Assembly (NCBI GenBank): GCA_002347405.1
Contig: DDXB01000041.1
Span: 18,859-82,858 of the forward strand
Length of the DNA: 64,000 bases
Origin: Rhodocyclaceae bacterium UBA2271
GTDB lineage: Bacteria; Pseudomonadota; Gammaproteobacteria; Burkholderiales; Rhodocyclaceae
Direction: 5' to 3'
Below, one piece after another: positions 44,005 through 52,592 of the stretch (its first letter is position 1; each line of letters opens with the position of its first letter). The notes below the pieces were generated by a model. The model worked only from the letters and a program-made list of their open reading frames with translations. It was not told the DNA's origin and ran no database searches. The translations under genes were made by a program, and so were the position numbers.

Positions 44005-45189
44005 TCAAGCCTGGGCGCGCTTTTCCAGGATATCGACAGCGGGCAGCACCTTGCCTTCCAGATATTCGAGGAAGGCGCCGCCGGCGGTTGAGATATAGGA
44101 CACCTTGTCGTAGATGTCATACTTCTGGATGGCGGCAATGGTGTCGCCGCCGCCGGCCAGGGTGAAGGCCTTGGTGTTGGCAATCGCCATGGCAATTGCC
44201 TTGGTGCCAGCGCCGAACTGGTCGAATTCGAATACGCCGACCGGGCCATTCCATACGACTGTGCCGGCCTTCATGATGATGTCGACAAGTTCCTGGGCCG
44301 ACTTCGGGCCGATGTCGAAGATCATGTCGTCGTCGGTGACGGCGCCGGCATCCTTCAGCACGGCAGGTTCGGCAGCATCGAACTTCTTGCCGCAGACCAC
44401 ATCGACGGCAATCGGGATGGTGGCGTTGCGGGCGGTCATTTTCTGCATCAGTGCCTGGGCGGTGGGTACCAGGTCATCTTCGCACAGCGACTTGCCGACG
44501 TTCTTGCCGGTCGCCTTGAGGAAGGTGTTGGCGATGCCGCCACCCACCACCATCTGGTCGACCTTCTCGGACAGCGATTCAAGCACGGTGAGCTTGGTGG
44601 ACACTTTCGAGCCACCAACGATGGCGACCATCGGCCGGGCCGGCTTCGCCAGCGCCTTGTCGAGGGCGTCGAGTTCGTCGGTCAGCAGGATGCCGGCACA
44701 GGCCACCGGAGCGAACTGGGCGATGCCGTAGGTCGAGGCCTGGGCGCGATGGGCGGTGCCAAAGGCGTCCATGACGAAGATGTCGCACAGCGCGGCGTAT
44801 TTCTTGGCGGTTTCCTCGACGTTCTTTTTCTCGCCCTTGTTGATGCGGCAGTTTTCCAGCAGCACGACTTCGCCGGCAGCCACCTCGAAACCGCCATCGA
44901 CCCAGTCGCGCACCACGCGCACCGGCTTGCCGAGTTTGGCGGACATGACGACGGCGACGGGCTTGAGCGAATTCTCTTCGGAGAACTCGCCTTCGGTCGG
45001 ACGGCCGAGATGGGAGGTGACCATCACCTTGGCACCGGCCTTCAGGGCAAACTCGATGGTCGGCATCGAAGCGGTGATACGGGCGTCGGAGGTGACCTTG
45101 CCGTCCTTGACCGGCACATTGAGGTCGGCGCGGATGAAGACGCGCTTACCCTTGAGGTCAAGATCGGTCATGCGGGTGAATTTGGGCAT
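44005..45189 (-). CDS. pgk: Phosphoglycerate kinase
   Basis: The 394-residue enzyme phosphorylates 3-phosphoglycerate, the first reduction-phase step after RuBisCO, and works in reverse in glycolysis. Motifs: VFIRADLNVPVKDGKVTSDA, VTSHLGRPTEG, VLLENCRINKGEKKN, VMDAFGTAHRAQASTYG, and the ATP-binding VGGSKVSTKLTVLES and VWNGPVGVFEFDQFGAGTKA, then LAGGGDTIAAIQKY. AGGAGA precedes the start. It follows gap by 83 bp. Confidence 0.97.
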   Translation of the reverse strand: MPKFTRMTDLDLKGKRVFIRADLNVPVKDGKVTSDARITASMPTIEFALKAGAKVMVTSHLGRPTEGEFSEENSLKPVAVVMSAKLGKPVRVVRDWVDGGFEVAAGEVVLLENCRINKGEKKNVEETAKKYAALCDIFVMDAFGTAHRAQASTYGIAQFAPVACAGILLTDELDALDKALAKPARPMVAIVGGSKVSTKLTVLESLSEKVDQMVVGGGIANTFLKATGKNVGKSLCEDDLVPTAQALMQKMTARNATIPIAVDVVCGKKFDAAEPAVLKDAGAVTDDDMIFDIGPKSAQELVDIIMKAGTVVWNGPVGVFEFDQFGAGTKAIAMAIANTKAFTLAGGGDTIAAIQKYDIYDKVSYISTAGGAFLEYLEGKVLPAVDILEKRAQA

Positions 45190-45272
45190 GTGTTGTCTCC
45201 TGAATTTTCTAAATCAGCCACTGAAACGCTGCCCATTGATCGGGGCAGCGCTTGGATTGCCGATTTACCAGC

Positions 45273-46274
45273 TTAGTGGGTGGCGACGTAATTGACGAAG
45301 CGCAACATGTTGCAGGTATAACCGTATTCGTTGTCGTACCAGGTGACAACCTTGACGAAGGTGCTGTCAAGGGCGATGCCGGCGTCGGCGTCGAAGGTCG
45401 AGGGGGCGCTGTTGCCGACGAAATCGGTGGATACCACCTTTTCCTCGGTGTAGCCCAGCACGCCCTTCATGGCGCCTTCGGAGGCGGCCTTCATGGCAGC
45501 GCAGATGTCCTTGTAGGAGGCTTCCTTGTTCAGTTCGACGGTGAGGTCAACCACGGAGACATCGGAGGTCGGCACACGGAAGGCCATGCCGGTGAGCTTG
45601 CCCTTCAACTCGGGCAGCACCACGCCAACAGCCTTGGCGGCGCCGGTCGAGGACGGGATGATGTTCTCGAGGATGCCGCGACCGCCGCGCCAGTCCTTGC
45701 TGGATGGACCATCGACGGTCTTCTGGGTGGCCGTGGCAGCATGCACCGTGGTCATCAGGCCGCGCTTGATGCCCCAGTTGTCGTTCAACACCTTGGCAAC
45801 GGGGGCCAGGCAGTTGGTGGTACAGGAAGCGGCGGAAACGATCTTTTCGCCGGCATATTTTTCGTGGTTGACGCCATAGACGAACATCGGGGTGTCGTCC
45901 TTCGACGGGGCGGACTGGACAACTTTCTTGGCGCCGGCGTCGATGTGCTTCTGGCAGGTTTCCTTGGTCAGGAAGAAGCCGGTCGACTCGATGACGAGGT
46001 CGGCGCTCACTTCGTTCCATTTCAAGTTGGCGGGATCCTTTTCGGCGGTCAGGCGGATTTTCTTGCCATTGACGATGAGGTTGCTACCCTCGGCGGAAAC
46101 GTCGCCATTGAAACGGCCATGCACGGAATCGTACTTCAGCATGTAGGCCAGATAGCTCGGCTCGAGCAGGTCGTTGATGGCGACGACTTCGAGTTCGGGA
46201 AAGTCCTTGGCGATGGCGCGGAAAGTCATGCGGCCGATACGGCCAAAGCCGTTGATGCCAACTTTGATAGTCAT
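45273..46274 (-). CDS. gap: Glyceraldehyde-3-phosphate dehydrogenase, type I
   Basis: The 333-residue enzyme interconverts 1,3-bisphosphoglycerate and glyceraldehyde 3-phosphate. The nucleotide site is GINGFGRIGRMTFRA with AINDLLEPSYLAYML, where Asp after Asn favours NAD over NADP. Catalytic Cys151 is in SAASCTTNCLAPVAKVL, with the later HAATATQKTVDGPSSKDWRG and SWYDNEYGYTCNM-like TWYDNEYGYTCNML. GGAG lies before the start. In the cluster it links tkt and pgk and can run in the Calvin direction. Confidence 0.97.
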   Translation of the reverse strand: MTIKVGINGFGRIGRMTFRAIAKDFPELEVVAINDLLEPSYLAYMLKYDSVHGRFNGDVSAEGSNLIVNGKKIRLTAEKDPANLKWNEVSADLVIESTGFFLTKETCQKHIDAGAKKVVQSAPSKDDTPMFVYGVNHEKYAGEKIVSAASCTTNCLAPVAKVLNDNWGIKRGLMTTVHAATATQKTVDGPSSKDWRGGRGILENIIPSSTGAAKAVGVVLPELKGKLTGMAFRVPTSDVSVVDLTVELNKEASYKDICAAMKAASEGAMKGVLGYTEEKVVSTDFVGNSAPSTFDADAGIALDSTFVKVVTWYDNEYGYTCNMLRFVNYVATH

Positions 46275-46300
46275 GTGCGTAAATCTCCTGATTTTAATAA

Positions 46301-48316
46301 TTAGACAAATTGCTTGACTGTTTTCACGACGTTCTCCACCGTGAAACCGAATTCCTTGAACAACACGCCGGCCGGAGCAGACTCGCCAAAACGGTCAAGG
46401 CCGATCACCGTGCCAGCGCCGCCGACGTACTTCCACCAGCTGTCGGTAACACCCGCCTCGACGACGATGCGCGGCTGACCCTTGGGCAGCACGCTGTCCT
46501 TGTAAGTCGCGCTTTGCCGGTCAAAAACGTTGGTACAGGGCATCGACACCACGCTGACCTGGATGTTCTCCTGAGCCAGGGCGGCCTGCGCCTTGAGCGC
46601 CAGATCGACTTCGGAACCCGTGGCGATGATGGTCGCCTTGGCAGCGCCCTTGGCCGCTGATATAACGTAGCCGCCTTTCTTGATATTGGCAATGGTCGCG
46701 GCGTCACGCGGGACAAACGGCAGATTCTGGCGCGACAGGGCCAGTGAACTCGGGCCGGTGACCTTCTCGACGGCAGACGTCCAGGACACCATGGTCTCCA
46801 CGGTATCACACGGGCGCCACACATCCATGTTGGGCAGCAGGCGCAGCGTCGCGATCTGCTCGACCGGCTGGTGCGTCGGGCCGTCTTCGCCGAGGCCGAT
46901 GGAATCATGCGTGAAAACGAAGATCACGCGCTGCTTCATCAGCGCAGCCATGCGCAGGGCATTGCGGGCATATTCCGAGAACATCAGGAAGGTGCCGCCG
47001 AAGGGCAGCAGGCCACCGTGCAGCGCCATGCCGTTCATGATCGCCGCCATGCCGAACTCGCGAACCCCGTAGGAAATGTAGTTGCCGGGTGTTTTGCCGG
47101 AGACGTGCTTGCAGCCCGTCCAGTTGGTCAGGTTGGAGCCGGTCAGGTCGGCAGAACCGCCGAGGAACTCGGGCAGCGCCGGGACCAGTGCGTTGATGGC
47201 GATCTGCGAAGCCTTGCGAGTGGCGACGGTCTCGGCCTTGGCGTTGGCGCCTTCGATGGCTTTGGCGGCGTGCTCGGCCCAGTTGGCGGGCAGTTCGCTG
47301 GCCATGCGGCGCTTGAACTCGGCCGCCTCGGCTGGGTAGGCCTTGGCGTAGTGTTCGAATTTCTGGTTCCAGCTGCCTTCCCACTCGGCGCCCTTCTTCT
47401 TGGCATCCCAAGCTTCGTAAACTTCCCGGGGAATCTCGAAAGGACCGAAGTGCCAGCCGATGTGCGGACGGGCGGCAGCGATCTCGGCATCGCCGAGCGG
47501 CGCGCCATGCACGTCGTGGGTGCCGGCCTTGTTCGGGCTGCCGGCGCCGATCACGGTTTTGCAGCAGATCATCGAGGGCTTGTCGGTGACGGCCTTGGCG
47601 GCTTCGATGGCCGCATGCAGAGCCTCCGGGTCGTGCCCGTTGACGTTGGGCACGACGTGCCAGCCATAGGCTTCGAATCGCTTGGGCGTATCGTCAGTGA
47701 ACCAGCCATCGACATGCCCGTCGATGGAGATGCCGTTATCGTCCCAGAAGGCGGTCAGCTTGCCCAGGCCCCAGGTGCCGGCCAGTGCGCAGGATTCGTG
47801 CGAGATGCCTTCCATCAGGCAGCCGTCGCCGAGGAACACCCAGGTGCGGTGATCGACGATTTCATGGCCCGGACGGTTGAATTCGTTGGCCAGCAGCTTT
47901 TCGGCCATCGCCATGCCGACAGCGTTGGTGATGCCCTGGCCGAGAGGGCCGGTAGTCGTCTCGACGCCGGCGGTGTAACCGTACTCGGGGTGGCCCGGCG
48001 TCTTGGAATGCAGCTGGCGGAAACTCTTGATATCGTCGATGGACAAGTCGTAGCCTGTCAGGTGCAACAGGGCATAGATCAGCATTGAGCCATGGCCGTT
48101 CGACAGCACGAAACGGTCGCGGTTGGCCCACTTGGGATTAGTCGGGTTGTGGCGCAAGTGGTGGTTCCACAGCACCTCGGCTATCTCGGCCATGCCCATG
48201 GGCGCACCAGGATGGCCGGAATTGGCCTGCTGTACGGCATCCATGGCCAGGGCACGAATCGCGCTGGTCAAATTGTTGAACACGGGTGGTTCGAAATCGC
48301 TAAAGGTGGCTGACAT
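46301..48316 (-). CDS. tkt: Transketolase
   Basis: The 671-residue thiamine diphosphate enzyme moves two-carbon units between sugar phosphates in the Calvin and pentose phosphate cycles. The cofactor site is FLGDGCLMEGISHESCALAG followed by LGKLTAFWDDNGISIDGHVD. Substrate and pyrimidine-domain motifs include NSGHPGAPMGMAEIAEVLW, HSKTPGHPEYGYTAGVETTT, VFTHDSIGLGEDGPTHQPVE and GGSADLTGSNLT. GGGGAG precedes the ATG. It lies 26 bp upstream of gap and 89 bp downstream of prk. Confidence 0.97.
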   Translation of the reverse strand: MSATFSDFEPPVFNNLTSAIRALAMDAVQQANSGHPGAPMGMAEIAEVLWNHHLRHNPTNPKWANRDRFVLSNGHGSMLIYALLHLTGYDLSIDDIKSFRQLHSKTPGHPEYGYTAGVETTTGPLGQGITNAVGMAMAEKLLANEFNRPGHEIVDHRTWVFLGDGCLMEGISHESCALAGTWGLGKLTAFWDDNGISIDGHVDGWFTDDTPKRFEAYGWHVVPNVNGHDPEALHAAIEAAKAVTDKPSMICCKTVIGAGSPNKAGTHDVHGAPLGDAEIAAARPHIGWHFGPFEIPREVYEAWDAKKKGAEWEGSWNQKFEHYAKAYPAEAAEFKRRMASELPANWAEHAAKAIEGANAKAETVATRKASQIAINALVPALPEFLGGSADLTGSNLTNWTGCKHVSGKTPGNYISYGVREFGMAAIMNGMALHGGLLPFGGTFLMFSEYARNALRMAALMKQRVIFVFTHDSIGLGEDGPTHQPVEQIATLRLLPNMDVWRPCDTVETMVSWTSAVEKVTGPSSLALSRQNLPFVPRDAATIANIKKGGYVISAAKGAAKATIIATGSEVDLALKAQAALAQENIQVSVVSMPCTNVFDRQSATYKDSVLPKGQPRIVVEAGVTDSWWKYVGGAGTVIGLDRFGESAPAGVLFKEFGFTVENVVKTVKQFV

Positions 48317-48405
48317 AATATTTTCTCCCCGGGAATCCGCAATTATCCGCGAAACCCGGCTTCAAGGGTTACAGGTATCGGGAGATTGGCGCTAGAAAGC
48401 GCGCA

Positions 48406-49284
48406 TCACAATGCTGTTGCGCGCCTTTTGTTCTCCATCAGACGCAAAATCATCGGCGTGAAGATAAGTTGCATCGCCAGTTCCATCTTGCCACCAGGCA
48501 CCACGATGACGTTGGGGCGCGTCATGAAGGAGTCGTGGATCATCGACAACAGGTAGGGAAAATCGATGCCCTTCGGATTGGCGAAGCGGATGACGACAAA
48601 ACTTTCGTCCGCGGTCGGGATGTCCTGGGCGATGAAAGGGTTTGATGTATCGACAGTCGGCACGCGCTGGAAGTTCACATGCGTGCGCGAAAACTGCGGA
48701 ATGATGTAATTCACGTAATCCGGCATGCGTCGCATGATCGTATCGACCACCGCCTCGGTCGAATAGCCGCGCGCCGATTTGTCGCGGATCAGCTTCTGGA
48801 TCCATTCGAGGTTGATGATCGGCACCACGCCCACCAGTAGGTCGGCATGCTGCGCAACGTTCACCTTGTCGGTGACGACCGCACCATGCAGTCCTTCATA
48901 GAACAGCAGGTCGGCGGGAGGCAGGTCCTGCCATGGGGTGAAGGTGCCCGGCTCCTGCTTCCAGGGCGCGGCCTCATCATGGTTGTGCAGGTAGTAGCGG
49001 CGTTTGCCGGTACCGGTCTCGCCGTAGGTTTTGAACAAGCCTTCCAGCACGTCAAGAACGTTCGTCTCGGGACTGAAGTGGCTGAAGTGATCATTGCCCA
49101 GCTTGGTCTGCTCCGCAGCTGCTTCCTTCATCGCCTTGCGGTCGTAGCGGTGAAAAGAATCGCCTTCGATGATCGCGGCATTGATATTTTCGCGCCGGAA
49201 GACGTGCTGGAATGATTTGGTGACCGAGGAAGTACCCGCCCCCGATGAGCCGGTGATGGCGATGACTGGATGCTTGACCGACAT
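48406..49284 (-). CDS. prk: Phosphoribulokinase (class I, bacterial)
   Basis: The start is set at ATG 49284 (GGAGA upstream); the frame extends further only inside the fbp gene. The 292-residue enzyme phosphorylates ribulose 5-phosphate to ribulose 1,5-bisphosphate, a step specific to the Calvin cycle and the best marker here of autotrophic potential. Motifs: P-loop ITGSSGAGTSSVTKSFQHVF, EGDSFHRYDRKAMKEA, HFSPETNVLDVLEGLF, FYEGLHGAVVTDKVNVAQHA and the subunit-contact RMPDYVNYIIPQFSRTHVNF. It is the octameric NADH-activated type by sequence class. Confidence 0.97.
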   Translation of the reverse strand: MSVKHPVIAITGSSGAGTSSVTKSFQHVFRRENINAAIIEGDSFHRYDRKAMKEAAAEQTKLGNDHFSHFSPETNVLDVLEGLFKTYGETGTGKRRYYLHNHDEAAPWKQEPGTFTPWQDLPPADLLFYEGLHGAVVTDKVNVAQHADLLVGVVPIINLEWIQKLIRDKSARGYSTEAVVDTIMRRMPDYVNYIIPQFSRTHVNFQRVPTVDTSNPFIAQDIPTADESFVVIRFANPKGIDFPYLLSMIHDSFMTRPNVIVVPGGKMELAMQLIFTPMILRLMENKRRATAL

Positions 49285-49312
49285 GAGCGTCTCCGAAAAG
49301 TAGTGAAAAAGA

Positions 49313-50359
49313 TTAGCGGAAGAGGGATCGCGAGGAGAACAACGGCATGTTGTAGCCTTCCAGATCCTTGCCTTCGATGTATTCCTGATGGTAACGATGC
49401 AGGCGCTCGACCTCGCTCTTCGAACCGAAGATGAAGGGAGCACGCTGATGCAGTTCGCCCGGCTTGATGTCGAGGATGCGGTTGCGGCCGGTGATGGCAG
49501 CGCCACCCGCCTGCTCGATGATAAAGGCGATCGGGTTGGCTTCGTAGAGCAGACCGAGACGACCACCCTGCTCGCGCGTGCGCTCATCGTGCGGATAGAG
49601 AAACACCCCGCCGCGCGTCAGAATCCGATAGGCCTCGGCAACCAGCGAAGCAACCCAGCGCATGCCAAAATCCTTCCCGCGCGGCCCTTCCTGCCCCGCC
49701 ATGCATTCCTGCACATAACGACGTACCGGGGGCTCCCAGAACCGCTCGTTGGACGCATTGATGGCGAAAGTGGACGCCTCGACCGGGATGGTCATTTTGG
49801 GATGGGTCAGCACATACTCGCCGACTTCGCGGTCAAGGGTAAAACCATTAACGCCCTGGCCTGTGGTCAGCAGCAGCCGGATCGAGGCGCCATACTGGAT
49901 CAACCCCGCGCACAAGAGTTCCGTGCCCGGCTGGAGGAAATCCTCTTCCTTGGGCTTGCGCTTGATGTCTGGCGCACGCAGGATCGAAAAAATCGTGCCG
50001 GTCTGGAAATTGATGTCCAGATTGCCTGAGCCATTCAATGGGTCAAAGGTCAGCAAGTACTTGCCGCGCTGCTGACCGGCCGGAATATGGCTGATACCTT
50101 TCATGTCCTCGGAAGCCATTGCGGCAAGGTGGCCGGTAACAATACCAGCCTGTAGCATCACCTCGTTGGCCATGGCTTCGAGCTTGCCGCTAAGATCCTT
50201 GCCGGTGGCGAGCAGAGCACCTTTGCCGACAGCATTGGCAATGGTCTTGCTGGCAATGGCAATATCGTTGAGCAAACCGGTAAAGTCACCCGTGGCACCG
50301 GTGATCTGCCGTTGCTCCTCATTAATGAACTGCGTCAGCGTGATACGCCGGACTTCCAT
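49313..50359 (-). CDS. fbp: Fructose-1,6-bisphosphatase class I with altered metal motif
   Basis: The 348-residue enzyme hydrolyses fructose 1,6-bisphosphate in the Calvin cycle and gluconeogenesis. Family features: the N-terminal TLTQFINEEQRQITGATGDF-like start, the Tyr and sugar-binding NASNERFWEPPVRRYVQEC, the region KDFGMRWVASLVAEAYRILT and the C-terminal LLYEANPIAFIIEQAGGAA. The usual metal-binding motif DPLDGSSNID reads DPLNGSGNLD here: Asn109 replaces the second Asp and Gly112 replaces Ser. It is the first gene of the cluster, with GAGGAGG before the ATG. A hairpin with a U-tract and several dyads lie upstream. Activity with the altered motif is uncertain. Confidence 0.94.
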   Translation of the reverse strand: MEVRRITLTQFINEEQRQITGATGDFTGLLNDIAIASKTIANAVGKGALLATGKDLSGKLEAMANEVMLQAGIVTGHLAAMASEDMKGISHIPAGQQRGKYLLTFDPLNGSGNLDINFQTGTIFSILRAPDIKRKPKEEDFLQPGTELLCAGLIQYGASIRLLLTTGQGVNGFTLDREVGEYVLTHPKMTIPVEASTFAINASNERFWEPPVRRYVQECMAGQEGPRGKDFGMRWVASLVAEAYRILTRGGVFLYPHDERTREQGGRLGLLYEANPIAFIIEQAGGAAITGRNRILDIKPGELHQRAPFIFGSKSEVERLHRYHQEYIEGKDLEGYNMPLFSSRSLFR

Positions 50360-50908
50360 GTGCCCCTCCTCGCTTTGTCAGCAACCTGCCGTAGCGGCCA
50401 GCCGCAATATTTTTTCTCTTATTTACACGTACCGCAACCCTAGAAAAATCCCTGTCCCCGATCGGGGACAGGGCCAAACTGGCAAATGCCAGAGGGAGTG
50501 GAAAGCAATATCTACAAACTTGTAGCCCAAGACTACCGTGTAAGTGAGCAAACTCTAATGTGCCAGACCTATAAGCACCAGTCATTTTTTCTTATAGCTA
50601 GAATAAGCATTTAATTATTGCTGTGCAGCAAGAAAGTCGAAAACCTCTACCGTACAAGGGATTAGGCGTTGGCGCGCCAGCAGCGGGTCAGGTAGAACAA
50701 TACAAAACCGCCGATTGAAGATATTCCGCACACTTACAAACTTAGACTCAATACAATGGGAATGTGCAGCTTTTATGACCGCTTCCGAGATCGATCCAGA
50801 CTTGAAAATTGCCGGAAAATGCAGCTACGGAAAGTCATGGTTTGCGGAAGGGGCTCGCACATTCCGTAATTGAATGCTCTCCAACCATAACCAGCCAGGA
50901 AAAACCTC
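50360..50908. promoter_or_regulatory. Divergent regulatory region between fbp and the DsrE-like gene
   Basis: This 549-bp AT-richer region has no gene. It contains a string of dyads. CTGGCA-AA-TGCCAG lies at 50478-50491. CTACAA-AC-TTGTAG lies at 50512-50525. CTTATAGCTAGAATAAG (50592-50608) is a LysR-like site with arms CTTAT and ATAAG. The spacing of T and A positions fits the loose T-N11-A rule for LysR regulators such as CbbR, which is not encoded nearby. Minus-strand promoters for the cbb cluster are expected here. Confidence 0.5.
50443..50473 (-). terminator. Terminator-like hairpin in the fbp leader
   Basis: Ten-base arms CCCTGTCCCC and GGGGACAGGG enclose GATC. On the minus strand they are followed by ATTTTTC. 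The hairpin lies about 90 nt before the fbp start, with no minus-strand gene upstream of it, so it would stop transcripts entering the cluster or end a small leader RNA. Confidence 0.7.
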
Positions 50909-51331
50909 ATGAAGCGTACTTCACTCCTTATTTCTGCCTTGCTCGCCTTTTCCCTTTCCAGCATCGCCGCAGCGCAAACCGAGGCATTTGTCAGTGTCAC
51001 CAGTGCCGACAATCAATCGCAGGGCATGGCGATGGTTCTGGCGACCCAGATGGCCGAACAAAAAGCCGCCGTCCGCATTCTGCTCTGCGGTCCGGCCGGG
51101 CAACTGGCACTCAAGGCTTACGAACCGGCCGCACTCAAGCCGCGTAACGTGACGCCGAAGCAGATGATGCAGAATCTGGTCAAGAATGGTGCGACGGTGG
51201 AGGTCTGCGCATTGTTTCTGCCCAACTTCGATCGCACGCCGGCCGACCTGATCGAAGGCATTGCTGTCGCCAAGCCAGCTGATGTCGCTACCTACATGCT
51301 GAAACCGGGCGTGCGGACATTCGGATTCTAA
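50909..51331 (+). CDS. Exported DsrE-like protein
   Basis: The 140-residue product starts with a signal peptide (MKRTSLLISALLAFSLSSIA, cut near AAAQT). The mature part resembles the DsrE/DsrF/YchN fold: FVSVTSADNQSQGMAMVLAT, RILLCGPAGQLAL, then TPKQMMQNLVKNGATVEVCA and a C-terminal GVRTFGF. Two cysteines are present, one after each central strand. Cytoplasmic DsrE-type proteins bind sulfur on a Cys. Exported relatives are of unknown role but are frequent in sulfur oxidisers. CAGGA lies upstream of ATG 50909. A family C repeat begins just after its stop codons. Confidence 0.75.
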   Translation: MKRTSLLISALLAFSLSSIAAAQTEAFVSVTSADNQSQGMAMVLATQMAEQKAAVRILLCGPAGQLALKAYEPAALKPRNVTPKQMMQNLVKNGATVEVCALFLPNFDRTPADLIEGIAVAKPADVATYMLKPGVRTFGF

Positions 51332-51334
51332 TAA

Positions 51335-51640
51335 AGGCCCGCCCCTCCCATCCTCCCCTCGCGGGGAGGTGACTGTTGTTATTGCCTACGGCCGCCGCTA
51401 CGCGGCTTAACGCCGGCAAAGCCGGCATTAGCCTTCGCCGCAACGGCGCGACTGCGTCGCTTGTTGTCGCTGCGCTCGTTAGTTACAGGGAGCCCCCGTT
51501 CAAGCTTGGGAGCGGATTGCGCCTGGCGGCGCGTGTCGCCTTGTGTGCGACAAAGTCGCATTCCGCTACGCGGAACCAGCCTTCGGCTGTCCTGCGGCCT
51601 ACGGCCTTGTCTTGGGGCGGCCCGGCGGCAAGGCTTCTTG
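51335..51640. repeat. Family C repeat, longest copy, directly after the DsrE-like gene
   Basis: It begins right after TAATAA with GGCCCGCCCCTCCC and CCTCCCC-TCGC-GGGGAGG then TGACTGTTGTTATTG, a terminator-like start shared with the copy after glnE. Its body (GCTTAACGCCGGCAAAGCC, GCGCGACTGCGTCGC, GCTCGTTAGTTACAGG) is nearly the reverse complement of the copy at 12.65-12.85 kb. No gene is visible between 51332 and 51677. Confidence 0.85.
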
Positions 51641-51677
51641 CTTTCTCCCCTCCCATCACCTCGCGGGGAGGCGACGG

Positions 51678-52283
51678 TTACTCGCCAACAACATCCGCCC
51701 CTTTGGGCGGCTCGAAGCGGAAAGCGTCCTTGGCCAGGCGCGGATTCGGCTGAAATTCGGTAAACAGCAGCGTGGTGGTCTGGCCAAAGTTGTCGCGCAC
51801 CTCCATCAGACGCGGCAGGTTATCGCGCAGCCCGATGCGGACCCGGGCAAACGTGCCGTCACTGGCTTTCGGCACGGCATCGACAATTTCCATGCCTTCA
51901 GCGACCCCAGCCTCAGTCAGGACAAAATGCTTGTCGAGTGATTCACCGGTGAGTAGCGCTGCAGGGCTGGCACCGAGGGCCTTGTCCATCTTGCTGATCG
52001 TGACCTGATTCAGGTCGGCATCGTAGCTCCAGAGCTTTTCGCCATCGGCGACCAACAACAGTGCATAGGGCTTTTCGTAGGTCCAGCGCAGCTTGCCCGG
52101 CCGGGCAAAGGCAAACTGCCCGGTCGAGTTTTGCGGCTTGCGGCCCGATTTTGTGGCGACACTCTGGGCGAAGCTGCCCTGTGCCGACTGGGTATTGGCC
52201 CAAAAGGCCTTGAGTTGGTCGATACCGGCTGCGGAGACGAAGCCAGGAAAAGCCAGGGCGAAGAGAATGAGTAGTGTGCGCAT
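51678..52283 (-). CDS. lolA: Outer-membrane lipoprotein carrier protein LolA
   Basis: The 201-residue periplasmic chaperone takes lipoproteins from the LolCDE complex to LolB at the outer membrane. It has a signal peptide (MRTLLILFALAFPGFVSA) and the LolA pattern: AQGSFAQSVATKSGRKPQNS, FAFARPGKLRWTYEKPYALL, LLVADGEKLWSYDADLNQVT and MEVRDNFGQTTTLLFTEFQP. The gene order ftsK-lolA on one strand is widespread in proteobacteria, although here a repeat-filled gap of about 310 bp separates the two. The ribosome site before ATG 52283 is weak. Confidence 0.95.
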   Translation of the reverse strand: MRTLLILFALAFPGFVSAAGIDQLKAFWANTQSAQGSFAQSVATKSGRKPQNSTGQFAFARPGKLRWTYEKPYALLLVADGEKLWSYDADLNQVTISKMDKALGASPAALLTGESLDKHFVLTEAGVAEGMEIVDAVPKASDGTFARVRIGLRDNLPRLMEVRDNFGQTTTLLFTEFQPNPRLAKDAFRFEPPKGADVVGE

Positions 52284-52338
52284 AGGCGCATTATCACCTA
52301 TTCACATTGAGCCACCTTTATGGAGGTTTAAACCCAAC

Positions 52339-52575
52339 GCCGTACCGCCAGCGCCGACTATTAGCGCGAAAGGCACCACAGCGTTTGTGCCGGGCCGCCC
52401 CAAGCAAACACGGCACGTGGCGCCAGCCGCAATCCGCACTGACTTCGAGTCAGCGCGCTCCGTCATATCCGAGCGTAGCGAACTGTCTCGAACCCCACGC
52501 GAGGGGGCACCAGGCCGCAGGACGCTGCGCAGCAGCGGTCCCAAGCAAAGCGAGGGATGCGCCAGCGGCGCACAA
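52339..52575 (+). repeat. Family A core (52339-52362) plus family C mosaic (52388-52575)
   Basis: GCCGTACCGCCAGCGCCGAC then TATT, followed after 25 bp by GGGCCGCCCCAAGCAAACAC, GGCACGTGGCGCCAGCCGC and a longer non-shared part. The order A then C is the same as at 2.4 kb and 63.8 kb. It fills the ftsK-lolA spacer; no gene is visible. Confidence 0.85.
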
Positions 52576-52592
52576 AGGGGGGCGGGTGTTTC

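Noticed and set aside
50322..50585. An 87-codon minus-strand frame upstream of fbp.
   Set aside because: It overlaps the fbp start and runs through the terminator-like hairpin; no motif and no ribosome site.
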